Shown here: one piece after another, positions 47,375 through 56,531 of the stretch | Layout: each line of letters opens with the position of its first letter | Numbering within the stretch: the first letter of the stretch is position 1 | Origin: Pullichristensenella sp002068815 | Lineage (GTDB): Bacteria > Bacillota > Clostridia > Christensenellales > Aristaeellaceae | Length of the DNA stretch: 64,000 nucleotides | Direction: 5' to 3' | Assembly: GCA_040772885.1 (NCBI GenBank) | Contig: JAXGXF010000007.1 | Location: forward strand, 62,001-126,000 | Notes under the pieces: generated by a model | The model's database searches: none | Told to the model about the DNA's origin: nothing | Seen by the model: the letters and a program-made list of their open reading frames with translations, nothing else | Translations under genes and position numbers: made by a program

Positions 47375-48552
47375 GACGGTTCCCTCCTTTGCTCGGTGAA
47401 CAGGTTTTCCGCGAACTGCCGCGCGGTGCGGGGGCTCCTTCCGCCGCGGCGCAGCGCGAACGCCTCGGCCGCGCGCGCGACCTCCTCGTCGAACGGGAGC
47501 AGCATCTCCATGCAGTACCGGCGCGCGATGTCCAGATACAGCGCCCGGTCCGGCCTGAGGAACGTGACGGTCAGCCCGAATCGCTCGCTCAAAGACGATA
47601 TCTCCTCGAGCGTGTCGCGGAGGTGGACGTCGCCGCCGTCCCGGTCCTGAAAGTTCTCGCGCACGAGGTGGCGGCGGTTGCTCGTCGCGTAGATCGCGAT
47701 GTTCGCGGTGCGCGCGGTGACGCTCCCCTCGAGGATCGCCTTCAGCGCCGAGAAGCGGTCGCCTCCGGAGGCGAACGACAGGTCGTCGATGAATAGGATG
47801 AATTTCAGCGGGTTGCCGCAGAGCTTGTCGATCAGCCACGGTATCTCCTCGAGCTGGTCGCGGCGCAGCTCGATCAGCCGCAGCCCCCGGTCGCGAAAGC
47901 GGTTCGCGAGCGCCTTGACCGTCGTCGATTTCCCGGTGCCGCTGTCGCCGTAGAGCAGCACGTTCGAGGCCGGGAGCCCGTTCACGAGCGCGAGCGTGTT
48001 TTTTTCGACCTCGCCGCGCTCGCGCTCGTACCCGGTCAGCCGGCCGAAGTCGACCGGGTCGGGATGGAGCACCGGCTTGAGCTCTCCGTCCCGGAGCAGA
48101 AACACGTGCGAATCCGCGAAGATGCCGTAGCCCGTCTCGCGTATGCGCGCCATGTGCCCTCGGTAGCCCCCGGAGAAGTCGATGTCCTCGACCTCCCAGC
48201 GCGCGACCGGGAACGGGGTGCCCTCGGGGAGCACGTCCTCCGGCTTCAGCCCTCCGAGCAGCCGGAGCGTCTCAAGCTCGGCCTCGAGCGCGTCCTTGAG
48301 CATGGGGGAGATATGTTCCCCCGCGGCGAGGCGGCGGACGTACGCGTTCTCGTCCCGCAGCGCGCGCGAGAACAGGTAGTCCGTCAGGCTCTTCCCGGCC
48401 TCGAACAACAGCCCCGCGACACGCGCGCAGCCGGACACGCTCCGGCCCTCCGAGAGCACCGCCTCGAGCGCCCGGACGACCGGGTCGCCCTTGAGTCCTT
48501 CGAACACCGCCAGCGCCGAGAGCCGCAGGCGCAGCGTTTCAAGGTTTTGCAA
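47371..48552 (-). CDS. DUF815-type AAA ATPase embedded in the leu-ilv operon
   Basis: A 393-aa ATP-binding protein. N-terminal about 170 aa are helical; Walker A is GDSGTGKST, Walker B FILFIDDLSFASGG, then NIAIYATSNRRHLVRENFQDRDG and LSERFGLTVTFLRPDRALYLDIARRY. This set is characteristic of the DUF815 family, whose biological role is not established. Start taken as TTG at 48552 (GGGAGG 8 nt upstream); an upstream TTG at 48573 has no site. It lies 24 bp after ilvC and overlaps ilvD by 4 bp, so it is co-expressed with branched-chain biosynthesis, an unusual setting. Confidence 0.85.
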   Translation of the reverse strand: MQNLETLRLRLSALAVFEGLKGDPVVRALEAVLSEGRSVSGCARVAGLLFEAGKSLTDYLFSRALRDENAYVRRLAAGEHISPMLKDALEAELETLRLLGGLKPEDVLPEGTPFPVARWEVEDIDFSGGYRGHMARIRETGYGIFADSHVFLLRDGELKPVLHPDPVDFGRLTGYERERGEVEKNTLALVNGLPASNVLLYGDSGTGKSTTVKALANRFRDRGLRLIELRRDQLEEIPWLIDKLCGNPLKFILFIDDLSFASGGDRFSALKAILEGSVTARTANIAIYATSNRRHLVRENFQDRDGGDVHLRDTLEEISSLSERFGLTVTFLRPDRALYLDIARRYCMEMLLPFDEEVARAAEAFALRRGGRSPRTARQFAENLFTEQRREPS

Positions 48553-48576
48553 ATGTATTTCCTCCCGGGGCAATCG

Positions 48577-49572
48577 CTATTTTTTGAGCCAGCTCATCAT
48601 CCTGCGCAGCTTCGCGCCGACGGTCTCGACCGGGTGCGCGGCCTCGAGCCTGCGCATCGCGAGGAAGTTCGACTTGCCCGCCGCGCGGTTTTCGACGTTC
48701 CAGTTGCGCGCGAACGTTCCGTCCTGTATCTCGCGCAGGATTTTCTTCATCTCCTTGCGCGTGTCCTCGGTGATGATGCGCCGTCCGGTCATGTAGTCGC
48801 CGTACTCGGCGGTGTTGCTGATCGAGTAGCGCATCATCGCGAAGCCGCCGCTGTTGATCAGGTCGACGATCAGCTTCATCTCGTGCACGCACTCGAAGTA
48901 CGCCATCTCCGGCGCGTATCCGGCCTCGACGAGCGTGTCGAACCCCGCCTTCATGAGCTCCGTCACGCCGCCGCAGAGCACGGCCTGCTCGCCGAAGAGG
49001 TCGGTCTCCGTCTCCTCCTTGAACGTCGTCTCGATGATGCCCGCGCGCCCGGCGCCGATGCCCGAGGCGTAGGCGAGCGCGAACTCCCGCGCGCGGCCGG
49101 AGGCGTCCTGGTGGATCGCGATCAGCGAGGGAACGCCCTTGCCCTCGAGGTACTGGCTGCGCACCGTGTGGCCGGGGCCCTTCGGCGCGACCATGATCAC
49201 GTCGACGTCCTTGGGCGGCACGATCTGGTTGAAGTGGATCGAGTAGCCGTGCGCGAACGCGAGGATATTGCCCTCCTCGAGGTTCGGAAGAATGCTCTCG
49301 CGGAAGATGTCCGGCTGCAGCTCGTCCGGCGTCAGCATCATCACGATGTCGGCGGCCGCGGCCGCGCCGGCGGCGTCGAACACCTCGAAGCCGTCGCCCC
49401 TGGCGATTTCGGCCCTGGGCGAGTCCGGCCTCAGGCCGATGACGACCCTGACTCCGCTGTCCTTCAGGTTCTGCGCGTGCGCGTGGCCCTGGCTGCCGTA
49501 GCCGATGACGGCGACGGTCTTGCCGCTCAGGAGCTCCAGATTGCAGTCCTTGTCGTAATACATCTGCACCAT
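48577..49572 (-). CDS. ilvC: Ketol-acid reductoisomerase, class I
   Basis: Mg2+ and NAD(P)H-dependent conversion of acetolactate/acetohydroxybutyrate, 331 aa. Rossmann loop GYGSQGHAHAQNL at 24-36, then the cofactor-specificity loop GLRPDSPRAE. Metal ligands lie in ETDLFGEQAVLCGG (Asp/Glu near 190) and ECVHEMKLIVDL, with the C-terminal knot ISNTAEYGDY. The specificity loop has Asp where many relatives have Gly/Ser, so NADH use is possible. ATG at 49572 follows GGAGGG. Between ilvN (31 bp) and the AAA gene. Confidence 0.96.
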   Translation of the reverse strand: MVQMYYDKDCNLELLSGKTVAVIGYGSQGHAHAQNLKDSGVRVVIGLRPDSPRAEIARGDGFEVFDAAGAAAAADIVMMLTPDELQPDIFRESILPNLEEGNILAFAHGYSIHFNQIVPPKDVDVIMVAPKGPGHTVRSQYLEGKGVPSLIAIHQDASGRAREFALAYASGIGAGRAGIIETTFKEETETDLFGEQAVLCGGVTELMKAGFDTLVEAGYAPEMAYFECVHEMKLIVDLINSGGFAMMRYSISNTAEYGDYMTGRRIITEDTRKEMKKILREIQDGTFARNWNVENRAAGKSNFLAMRRLEAAHPVETVGAKLRRMMSWLKK

Positions 49573-49603
49573 TTTTATACCCTCCCGGTTTTTTAGAATA
49601 GCG

Positions 49604-50101
49604 TCATTCGGGGAGCGAGATCGCGGCGCTTCCCTTCTCCATCGCGATCATGCCCGTGCGCACGATCTCGACGATGCCGTACGGCTCCACCATGTTCAGA
49701 AGCTGCTTGACCCGCTCGGGCCGGTCGGCGATCTCGATCGTGAGCGTCGTCGGCGACAGGTCGACGACCTCCGCCTTCATGATCGCGCAGATGTCGGTGA
49801 TCTGGCCGCGCGTCTTCGTGTTCGCGTTGACCTTGATCAGCGCCAATTCCCGCCGCGTCGAGTTCTCGGCGTTCAGTTGCCGGACCTTGATCACGTCGAT
49901 CTGCTTGTTGAGCTGCTTTTCGACCTGCTCCATGATCCGCTCGTCGCCCTGCGCGACGATCGTCATCCGGGATACCGTCGCGTCCTCGGTCTCGCCGACG
50001 GCGAGGCTCTCGATGTTGTAGCCCCTGCGCGCGAACAGCCCGGCCGTGCGCGCGAGCACGCCCGCGCGGTTTTCCACCAGCACCGACAAAATGCTTCTCA
50101 C
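49604..50101 (-). CDS. ilvN: Acetolactate synthase small (regulatory) subunit
   Basis: A 165-aa ACT-domain protein that activates the large subunit and confers valine feedback. ACT domain about 1-75 (RSILSVLVENRAGVLARTAGLFARRGYNIESLAVGETED) and a C-terminal ALS_ss domain (TRGQITDICAIMKAEVVDLSPTTLTIEIADRPERVKQLLNMVEPYGIVEIVRTG). GTG start at 50101 overlaps the ilvB stop (GTGA), with GGAGGAGGGTG upstream. It pairs with ilvB copy 2; whether it also serves copy 1 is unknown. Confidence 0.95.
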   Translation of the reverse strand: MRSILSVLVENRAGVLARTAGLFARRGYNIESLAVGETEDATVSRMTIVAQGDERIMEQVEKQLNKQIDVIKVRQLNAENSTRRELALIKVNANTKTRGQITDICAIMKAEVVDLSPTTLTIEIADRPERVKQLLNMVEPYGIVEIVRTGMIAMEKGSAAISLPE

Positions 50102-51720
50102 TGTACACCCTCCTCCGGGTCGATCGCGCACTCGAGCAGATATCCTCCGGGGCTCGAGAGCATCCGCTCGACGGCCTTTTCCGCGCCCTCCATGTCGCAC
50201 ACGCGCTGATATTCGATGCCGTACGCCTCGGCGATCAGCTTAAAGTCCGGGCTGCCCTCGAGGTCGACCGCGAACTCGCGGCCGCCGTAGGCCGTGCGCT
50301 GGATGCCCAGCACCATGCCGAGCTTGCCGTTTCGAAGGATCGCGATCTTGATCGGAAATCCGTGCTGGCGCATGGTCGCCAACTCGTTCATCGACATCTG
50401 GAACGAGCCGTCGCCGCAGACGGCGAGCACGCACCGGTCCGGGGCCGCGGCCTTCGCGCCGATCGCCGCCGGGATGGAGTAGCCCATCGTGCCCATGCCG
50501 CCGGTCGTCAGGAACCGGCCGTTTGCGCGGAAGTTCCGGGCCGACCATATCTGGTTCTGGCCGACGTCCGCGACGTAGACGCTGTTTTCCGGGAGCTTTT
50601 CGCAGAGCATCCGGACGAATGCGCCGGGGTTCAGGAACCCGGATTTCGACTGCTTCGCGAGCGTCTTCTCCCGCTCCTTCGCGCGGTGGACGTCGAGCTC
50701 CCGGAGCCACTCGGAGCGGTCGCCCTCGAGGTCCATCTCCGAGAGCTTCGAGACGACCGCGGCGGCGTCGCCGACGAGCGGGATCGTCGCCCCGACGTTC
50801 TTGCCGATCTCGGCGGTGTCGATGTCGATGTGCACGACGGTCGTCGTCTTCTCGACCGAGTCCGGCCGCGTGATCGCGCGGTCGCCGACGCGCGCGCCGA
50901 TCAGGATCAGGAGGTCGCTGCGGTCGATCGCGATGTTGCCGGTCGTCGTGCCGGTCATGCCGAGCATGCCGTAGTAGTAGGGGTGGTCGGCGGGCAAGGC
51001 GCCCACGCCCATCAGCGTGGACACGACCGGCAGCGAGAATTTCTCGGCGAACGCGCGGACGACGTCGACCGCGCCGGACAGGAACGCGCCCCCGCCCAGG
51101 CAGATCAAGGGCCGCTTCGCCGCGCGGATCGCCTCGGCGACCTTGCGAATCTGCAGCGGGTGTCCGGCGTGCGGCGGCTTGTAGCCGCGGATCGACACGC
51201 CCTCCGGGTACGAAAACTCGATCGCCTGCCTCTGCACGTCGACCGGCACGTCGATCAGGACCGGCCCCTTGCGCCCGGTGGACGCGATGTGAAACGCCTC
51301 TTTAAATACGCGCGGCAAATCAACAGCGGACTTCACGAGGTAGCTGTACTTCGTAAACGGCGCCGCCGCCCCGGTCGTGTCCACCTCCTGAAACACGTCG
51401 CGCCCGAGCTGGTACGTCGCGACCTGGCCGGTGATCGCGACGAGCGGTATGCTGTCGCTGTACGCGGTCGCGATCGCGGTCAGCAAATTCGTCGCGCCGG
51501 GGCCGGAGGTCACGACGCAGACCCCGGGCTTTCCGGAGATGCGCGCGTAGCCGCTCGCGGCGTGGCCCGCGCCCTGCTCGGTGCGCGTCAGCACGTGCCG
51601 TATCTTGGACGCGCGAAGGCTGTCGTAAAACGGCGCGATCGTCGCGCCGGGATACCCGAACAGCACCGGTACGCCCTCCGCCTCGAGGCAGCGGACCATC
51701 GCTTCTGCGCCGGAGATCAT
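50098..51720 (-). CDS. ilvB: Acetolactate synthase large subunit (copy 2)
   Basis: A 540-aa ThDP enzyme paralogous to 42575-44251 but shorter and quite different. FGYPGATIAPFYDSL, catalytic Glu in TRTEQGAGHAASGYARISG near 48, SGPGATNLLTAIATAYSDSIPL, ThDP motif GDGSFQMSMNELATMRQHGFPIKIAILRN near 428-456. ATG at 51720. Translationally coupled to ilvN, 21 bp after leuB, and under the Leu T-box; probably the general valine/leucine isozyme. Note VPVLFGYPGATI instead of the GGAV of copy 1. Confidence 0.93.
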   Translation of the reverse strand: MISGAEAMVRCLEAEGVPVLFGYPGATIAPFYDSLRASKIRHVLTRTEQGAGHAASGYARISGKPGVCVVTSGPGATNLLTAIATAYSDSIPLVAITGQVATYQLGRDVFQEVDTTGAAAPFTKYSYLVKSAVDLPRVFKEAFHIASTGRKGPVLIDVPVDVQRQAIEFSYPEGVSIRGYKPPHAGHPLQIRKVAEAIRAAKRPLICLGGGAFLSGAVDVVRAFAEKFSLPVVSTLMGVGALPADHPYYYGMLGMTGTTTGNIAIDRSDLLILIGARVGDRAITRPDSVEKTTTVVHIDIDTAEIGKNVGATIPLVGDAAAVVSKLSEMDLEGDRSEWLRELDVHRAKEREKTLAKQSKSGFLNPGAFVRMLCEKLPENSVYVADVGQNQIWSARNFRANGRFLTTGGMGTMGYSIPAAIGAKAAAPDRCVLAVCGDGSFQMSMNELATMRQHGFPIKIAILRNGKLGMVLGIQRTAYGGREFAVDLEGSPDFKLIAEAYGIEYQRVCDMEGAEKAVERMLSSPGGYLLECAIDPEEGVQ

Positions 51721-51741
51721 GTGTTCACCCCATTTCGGAAA

Positions 51742-52815
51742 TTACTGGAGCGCCGAGAGGATGGATTTCGCCATGCGCGCCGTGCCGACGACCTCGCCGC
51801 CCGCGGACGCGATGTCCGCGGTGCGCAGCCCCCCGTCGAGCGCGCGCCGCACGGCCGATTCGACCGCGTTCGCGGCGTCCGGATGGCCCAAAGAGTGCCG
51901 GAGCATAAGCGCCGCGGAGAGTATCGAGCCGATGGGATTCGCCAAATCCTTCCCGGCGATGTCCGGCGCGGAGCCGTGGATCGGCTCGTAGAGCCCGAGG
52001 CTGCCTTCGCCCAGCGACGCCGAGGGCAGCATGCCGATCGAGCCGGTGATCTGCGAGGCCTCGTCGGAGAGTATGTCGCCGAACATGTTGCCGGTGACGA
52101 TCGTGTCGAATTGATTGGGCTTTCGCACGAGCTGCATCGCGCAGTTGTCGACGTACATGTGCGTGAGCCGGACGTCCGGGTATTCGCGGGCCATTTCATT
52201 CGCGATCTCGCGCCAGAGCCTCGACGACTCGAGCACGTTCGCCTTGTCGACCGAGCACAGCCGCCCGCCGCGCCCGCGCGCGAGCTCGAACGCGACCTTC
52301 AAAATGCGCCGTATCTCGTGCGCCGAGTACTCCTCCGTGTCGAACGCGACCATTTCGCCGTCTTTCTCGCAGCGCCCGCGGCGGCCGAAGTAGATGCCGC
52401 CGGTCAGCTCGCGCACGACCATGATGTCGATGCCGTCTCCGAGGATTTCGTCCCGGAGCGGCGACGCGGAGCGCAGCGCCGGGTAGACGGTCGCCGGGCG
52501 CAGATTCGCGTAGAGCCCGAGCGCGCCGCGGATGGAGAGCAGCCCCTTCTCCGGGCGCAGGTCGCCGGGGAGGTTGTCCCACCTCGGCCCGCCGACCGCG
52601 CCGAGCAGCACGGCGGCGGAGTCTTTGCACGCGGAGACGGTGTCGTCGGGAAGCGGGCAGCCGAATTGGTCGATCGCGGCCCCGCCGATCGGGCAATCCG
52701 CCGCGCGGACCGAGAAGCCGGAGAGCTCCGCGGCCCTTTGAAGCACCGCGACCGCCGCGCGCGTGATCTCCGGGCCGATGCCGTCGCCCGGCAGCACCGC
52801 GACGTCGTAGGTCAT
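51742..52815 (-). CDS. leuB: 3-isopropylmalate dehydrogenase
   Basis: NAD-dependent oxidative decarboxylation of 3-isopropylmalate, 357 aa. VLPGDGIGPEI near the start, substrate Arg residues in LGLYANLRPATVYPALRSASPLR, VVRELTGGIYFG (Leu-specific loop), metal Asp region DNCAMQLVRKPNQFDTIVTGNMFGDILSDEASQITGSIGMLPSASLG and the NAD loop EPIHGSAPDIAGKDLANPIGSILSAALML. Start overlaps the leuD stop by 4 bp (ATGA). Order leuA-leuC-leuD-leuB is common in Firmicutes. Confidence 0.97.
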   Translation of the reverse strand: MTYDVAVLPGDGIGPEITRAAVAVLQRAAELSGFSVRAADCPIGGAAIDQFGCPLPDDTVSACKDSAAVLLGAVGGPRWDNLPGDLRPEKGLLSIRGALGLYANLRPATVYPALRSASPLRDEILGDGIDIMVVRELTGGIYFGRRGRCEKDGEMVAFDTEEYSAHEIRRILKVAFELARGRGGRLCSVDKANVLESSRLWREIANEMAREYPDVRLTHMYVDNCAMQLVRKPNQFDTIVTGNMFGDILSDEASQITGSIGMLPSASLGEGSLGLYEPIHGSAPDIAGKDLANPIGSILSAALMLRHSLGHPDAANAVESAVRRALDGGLRTADIASAGGEVVGTARMAKSILSALQ

Positions 52816-53315
52816 GGTTGCGCCCCTTCCCGCCGCGCGCGGATCGCGTTCACGAGCCCGCCCGCGTCGATGATCGCCTGCATGAACGGCGGGAACGGCG
52901 CGGCGGTGTACGTTTTCCCGCTCCGGAGGTTCAGGATCGCGCCGGTGTCGAGATCGACCGACAGCTCGTCGCCGGACTCGGTGTCATCGACCGCCTCCGG
53001 GCACTCGAGCACCGGGAGGCCGATGTTGATCGCGTTCCGGAAGAAGATGCGCGCGAAGTTCTTCGCGATCACGCAGGAGATGCCGGCCGCCTTGATCGCG
53101 ACGGGCGCGTGCTCGCGGCTCGAGCCGCAGCCGAAGTTCAGCCCCCCGACGAGTATGTCGCCGGGCCGGACGCGCTTGACGAACCCCGGGTCGATGTCCT
53201 CCATGCAGTGCTGCGCGAGGAACTTTGGGTCCGGGTTGTTCAGCATCCGCGCGGGGATGATGACGTCGGTGTCGATGTGGTCGCCGTACTTGTGGACGAA
53301 TCCCCGGAGCTTCAT
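52812..53315 (-). CDS. leuD: 3-isopropylmalate dehydratase small subunit
   Basis: A 167-aa swivel subunit of isopropylmalate isomerase. HKYGDHIDTDVIIPARML start, the YLRV-type substrate loop region GGLNFGCGSSREHAPVAIKAAGISCVIAKNFARIFFRNAINIGLPVLEC is diagnostic. ATG at 53315 overlaps the leuC stop by 4 bp. Works with leuC as an obligate heterodimer. Length is typical of the short bacterial/archaeal LeuD2 class. Confidence 0.96.
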   Translation of the reverse strand: MKLRGFVHKYGDHIDTDVIIPARMLNNPDPKFLAQHCMEDIDPGFVKRVRPGDILVGGLNFGCGSSREHAPVAIKAAGISCVIAKNFARIFFRNAINIGLPVLECPEAVDDTESGDELSVDLDTGAILNLRSGKTYTAAPFPPFMQAIIDAGGLVNAIRARREGAQP

Positions 53316-54589
53316 CGCGAGTCCCCCCTTTCCAACGACTCGGGGCCAACGATATACCCCGCGACCGCGGAGGCCGCGGCCACCGCGGGCGAGGCCAGGT
53401 AGACCTCGCTGTTTGTATGCCCCATGCGGCCGACAAAGTTGCGGTTTGTCGTCGAGACGCATCGCTCGCCCTCGGCCAATACGCCCATGTGCCCGCCGAG
53501 ACACGGCCCGCAGGTCGGCGTCGAGACCGCCGCTCCGGCGTTGACGAATACGTCCATCAGCCCCTCGTCGACGCACTGCTTCCAGATCGCCTGCGTCGCC
53601 GGAATCACGATCGCGCGCACGTGCTCGGCGACGGTTCGCCCCTTCAGAATCTCCGCCGCGGCGCGCATGTCCGAGATGCGCCCGTTCGTGCAGGAACCGA
53701 TGACGACCTGGTCGATTTGGATGCGCTCCCTCTCCGCGCCCTCTATGCTGCGCGCGTTTTCGGGAAGGTGGGGGAACGCGACCGTCAGCGGCACCTCGCT
53801 GAGGTCGAGCTCGATTTCGCGGCCGTAGCGCGCGTCCGGGTCGGGCTGATAGGCAACCCCGGGGTCGCCGCCGTGCTCCGCGACGTATTGAAGCGTCGAT
53901 TCGTCGACCGGGAAGATGGCGTTCTTTGCGCCGGCCTCGACCGCCATGTTCGCGATCGTGAACCGGTCGTCCATCGAGAGCGCCGCGACGTTCCCGGCGA
54001 ATTCGATCGACTGGTAGCGCGCGCCGTCGACGCCGAGCATCCCGATCAGGTGCAATACGACGTCCTTGCCCGACGCGTATCTCCGAAGCCTCCCCCTGAG
54101 GTTGACCCGGATCGCCTCCGGAACCTTGAACCACGCGGTGCCGGTCGCCATGCCCGCGGCCATGTCGGTCGAGCCGACGCCGGTCGCGAACGCGCCGAGC
54201 GCGCCGTGCGTGCAGGTGTGGCTGTCCGCGCCGATGACCGCGTCGCCGGGCTTGATGAGCCCCATCTCCGGCAGCAGCGCGTGCTCGATGCCGACCCTGC
54301 CGACCTCGAAGTAGCGCGCGCCCATTGTTCGCGCGAACTCCCGGAGCTTCTTCGCGAGCCCCGCAGCCAAAATGTCCTTGTTCGGCGTGAAGTGGTCGGG
54401 GATCAGCGCGACCCGCGCGGCGTCGAACACCCGGTCCGCGCCCATTCTGTAGAACTCGTCGATGGCCACCGGGCCCGTGATGTCGTTTCCGAACACGAGG
54501 TCGAGCCCGCACTCGATCAATTGCCCCTCCGAGACCTCACGGAGCCCGGCTTTTGCAGCGAGTATCTTCTGCGTCATGGTCATTCCCAC
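53312..54589 (-). CDS. leuC: 3-isopropylmalate dehydratase large subunit
   Basis: [4Fe-4S] aconitase-family subunit, 425 aa. Cluster cysteines in VIGSCTNGRISDM and TCGPCLGGHMG; GADSHTCTHGALGAFATGVGSTDMAAGMATG near 108-138; ends in SEVYLASPAVAAASAVAGYI. Start taken as GTG at 54589: it yields (M)GMTMTQKILAAKAGL, the usual LeuC N-terminus, with GGGGGG 7 nt upstream. ATG alternatives lie 2 and 4 codons further in. It belongs to the short LeuC class that pairs with short LeuD. Confidence 0.95.
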   Translation of the reverse strand: MGMTMTQKILAAKAGLREVSEGQLIECGLDLVFGNDITGPVAIDEFYRMGADRVFDAARVALIPDHFTPNKDILAAGLAKKLREFARTMGARYFEVGRVGIEHALLPEMGLIKPGDAVIGADSHTCTHGALGAFATGVGSTDMAAGMATGTAWFKVPEAIRVNLRGRLRRYASGKDVVLHLIGMLGVDGARYQSIEFAGNVAALSMDDRFTIANMAVEAGAKNAIFPVDESTLQYVAEHGGDPGVAYQPDPDARYGREIELDLSEVPLTVAFPHLPENARSIEGAERERIQIDQVVIGSCTNGRISDMRAAAEILKGRTVAEHVRAIVIPATQAIWKQCVDEGLMDVFVNAGAAVSTPTCGPCLGGHMGVLAEGERCVSTTNRNFVGRMGHTNSEVYLASPAVAAASAVAGYIVGPESLERGDSR

Positions 54590-54616
54590 CGTTGCGCCCC
54601 CCTTTCCGGGCAAAAG

Positions 54617-56140
54617 TCACACGGTTGCGCCCTTTTCCGCGGCGAGCGCGCGGTTGATGGCGTTGATATAGGCGAGTATCGACGATTCGATGATGTCGCT
54701 CGCGAGGCCGCGGCCTGTATGGGTCTGGTCGCCGTGCTTCACGCGGACGGTCACCTCGCCGAGCGCGTCCCGGCCCTCGGTGACGGCCTTGATGTCGTAC
54801 GCGGCCAGCGGCCACTGGCCGCCGACGATGCGCTGCACCGCGTTGTACGCGGCGTCGATCGGCCCGTCGCCGGTCGCGGCCTCGGTCGCGGTCCCGGAGC
54901 CGCTGACGAGGGACACGCTCGCCATCGCCTGCATCTTGTTGCCGCTCTGGATCTGGAACGAGTCCATCCGGTAGGTCGCGGGGACGTCTGCGAGCTTCTG
55001 GCTCATCAGCACCTCGAGGTCGTCCTCGGTGATCGTCTTCTTGCGGTCGGCCAGGTCCTTGAACCGAACGAACGCGTCGTCGATCTCCTCCTTGGAAAGA
55101 GTGTACCCCAAGGCCTTCAGCTTGTCAACAAATGCGTGCCGTCCGGACAGCTTTCCGAGCACCATCGTGCTCTCGGTCTTGCCGACGGACTGCGGCGTCA
55201 TGATCTCGTAGGTCATCGGGTTTGCGAGCACGCCGTGCTGGTGGATGCCGGACTCGTGCGCGAACGCGTTCGCGCCGACGATCGACTTGTTGATCGCGAC
55301 CGGCACGCCCGTGAACTTCGCGACGCGCTGGCTGGTGCGGTAGATCTTCGTCGTGTCGATGCCGTGCCCGACGTTGTAGAGCTGCGAGCGCGTCTGAAGC
55401 GCCATCACGACCTCCTCCATCGAGCAGTTTCCGGCGCGCTCGCCGAGGCCGTTGATCGTCGTCTCGACCTGCCGCGCGCCGTTCTGGATCGCCGACAGCG
55501 TGTTCGCGACCGCGAGGCCGAGGTCGTCGTGGCAGTGGACGCTGACGACGGCCTTTCCGATATTCGGCACGTTTTCGATGACGCCCTTCACGAGCTGCCC
55601 GTACTCGGCGGGCATCGCGTAGCCGACCGTGTCCGGGATGTTGACGGTCGAAGCGCCCGCGTCGATCACGGCCTCGAGCACCTTGTAGAGGAATGCCGGA
55701 TCCGAGCGGCTCGCGTCCTCGCAGGAGAACTCGACGTCCTCGCACAATGTCCTCGCGAGCTTGACGCCCTCGACCGCGCGCCGGAACACCTCGTCCGGCT
55801 CCATGCGCAGCTTGTACTTCATGTGGATTTCGCTGGTCGCCAGGAACACGTGTATGCGCGGCTTCTTGCCGAGGCGCACCGCGTCCCAGCCCCTTTCGAT
55901 GTCCGCCGGCACGCAGCGGCACAGCGCCGCGACCGAGCAATCGACGCTCTTCGACACCGCGCGCACCGCCTCGAAATCGCCCGGCGACGCCGCCGGGAAC
56001 CCCGCCTCGATGATGTCGACGCCGAGAAGCTCGAGCTGGCGCGCGATTTCGAGCTTTTCCGACAGGTTCAGGTTCACGCCGGGGGTCTGCTCTCCGTCCC
56101 TGAGCGTCGTGTCGAAGATGAGGATCCGGTTGTTTTCCAT
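54617..56140 (-). CDS. leuA: 2-isopropylmalate synthase
   Basis: Condenses acetyl-CoA with 2-oxoisovalerate, first step to leucine, 507 aa. DRE-TIM signature FDTTLRDGEQTPGVNLNLSEKLEIARQLE at 8-36, second signature VSVHCHDDLGLAVANTL near 200, NGLGERAGNCSMEEVVMAL, and a C-terminal LeuA allosteric domain about 390-505 (leucine feedback in the family). ATG at 56140 follows GGGAGGGGAG. First gene of the leu-ilv transcript behind a Leu T-box. Not homocitrate or citramalate synthase as far as the leu gene context can tell. Confidence 0.96.
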   Translation of the reverse strand: MENNRILIFDTTLRDGEQTPGVNLNLSEKLEIARQLELLGVDIIEAGFPAASPGDFEAVRAVSKSVDCSVAALCRCVPADIERGWDAVRLGKKPRIHVFLATSEIHMKYKLRMEPDEVFRRAVEGVKLARTLCEDVEFSCEDASRSDPAFLYKVLEAVIDAGASTVNIPDTVGYAMPAEYGQLVKGVIENVPNIGKAVVSVHCHDDLGLAVANTLSAIQNGARQVETTINGLGERAGNCSMEEVVMALQTRSQLYNVGHGIDTTKIYRTSQRVAKFTGVPVAINKSIVGANAFAHESGIHQHGVLANPMTYEIMTPQSVGKTESTMVLGKLSGRHAFVDKLKALGYTLSKEEIDDAFVRFKDLADRKKTITEDDLEVLMSQKLADVPATYRMDSFQIQSGNKMQAMASVSLVSGSGTATEAATGDGPIDAAYNAVQRIVGGQWPLAAYDIKAVTEGRDALGEVTVRVKHGDQTHTGRGLASDIIESSILAYINAINRALAAEKGATV

Positions 56141-56185
56141 GTCGCTCCCCTCCCAAATTCGATGTTGAAGTCCCTCCGGCGGATG

Positions 56186-56481
56186 CAAAAAGCCCCCGTC
56201 CTGCTGTCAGGACGAGGGCTTGAACGCCTCGCGGTACCACCTGAATTCGCGTATCTCTACGCGCACTCTCGAACGATACGAGGGAATGGCCCCTGATATC
56301 GCGTCCCCTGTAACGGTGGGCCTCCGGCACGGCATAGTGGCCGGATCTCTCCGGCGTTCCGCCTGCTGCTCCGGGATGAGTTCCCCCAGCCGCCTTCACG
56401 AGCCGTCTCAGCGCCCGGCCCTCTCTGTGCATCCGGCAAACGGGGTAGTAGTTCCCTTCCACGCAATTCGCTGTTGGATTG
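56186..56481 (-). promoter_or_regulatory. Leucine T-box leader of the leu-ilv operon
   Basis: Minus strand: specifier loop GGAACTCATCC with CTC (Leu) at 56378-56380, preceded by GAA and followed by A as in canonical T-boxes. T-box AGGTGGTACCGCG at 56230-56242, in which UGGU pairs with discriminator A73 of tRNA-Leu. Terminator AGCCCTCGTCCTG/CAGGACGGGGGCT (56191-56220) plus T-tract. Low charged tRNA-Leu would allow read-through into leuACDB-ilvBNC-AAA-ilvD. Confidence 0.93.
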
Positions 56482-56487
56482 GGGCAT

Positions 56488-56516
56488 ACTCTACCACAGC
56501 TTTCCCGGGATGTCAA
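56488..56516 (-). promoter_or_regulatory. leuA operon promoter
   Basis: TTGACA (56511-56516), 17-nt spacer, TAGAGT (56488-56493), minus strand. Confidence 0.8.
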
Positions 56517-56531
56517 GTAAAGATCGTGTTT

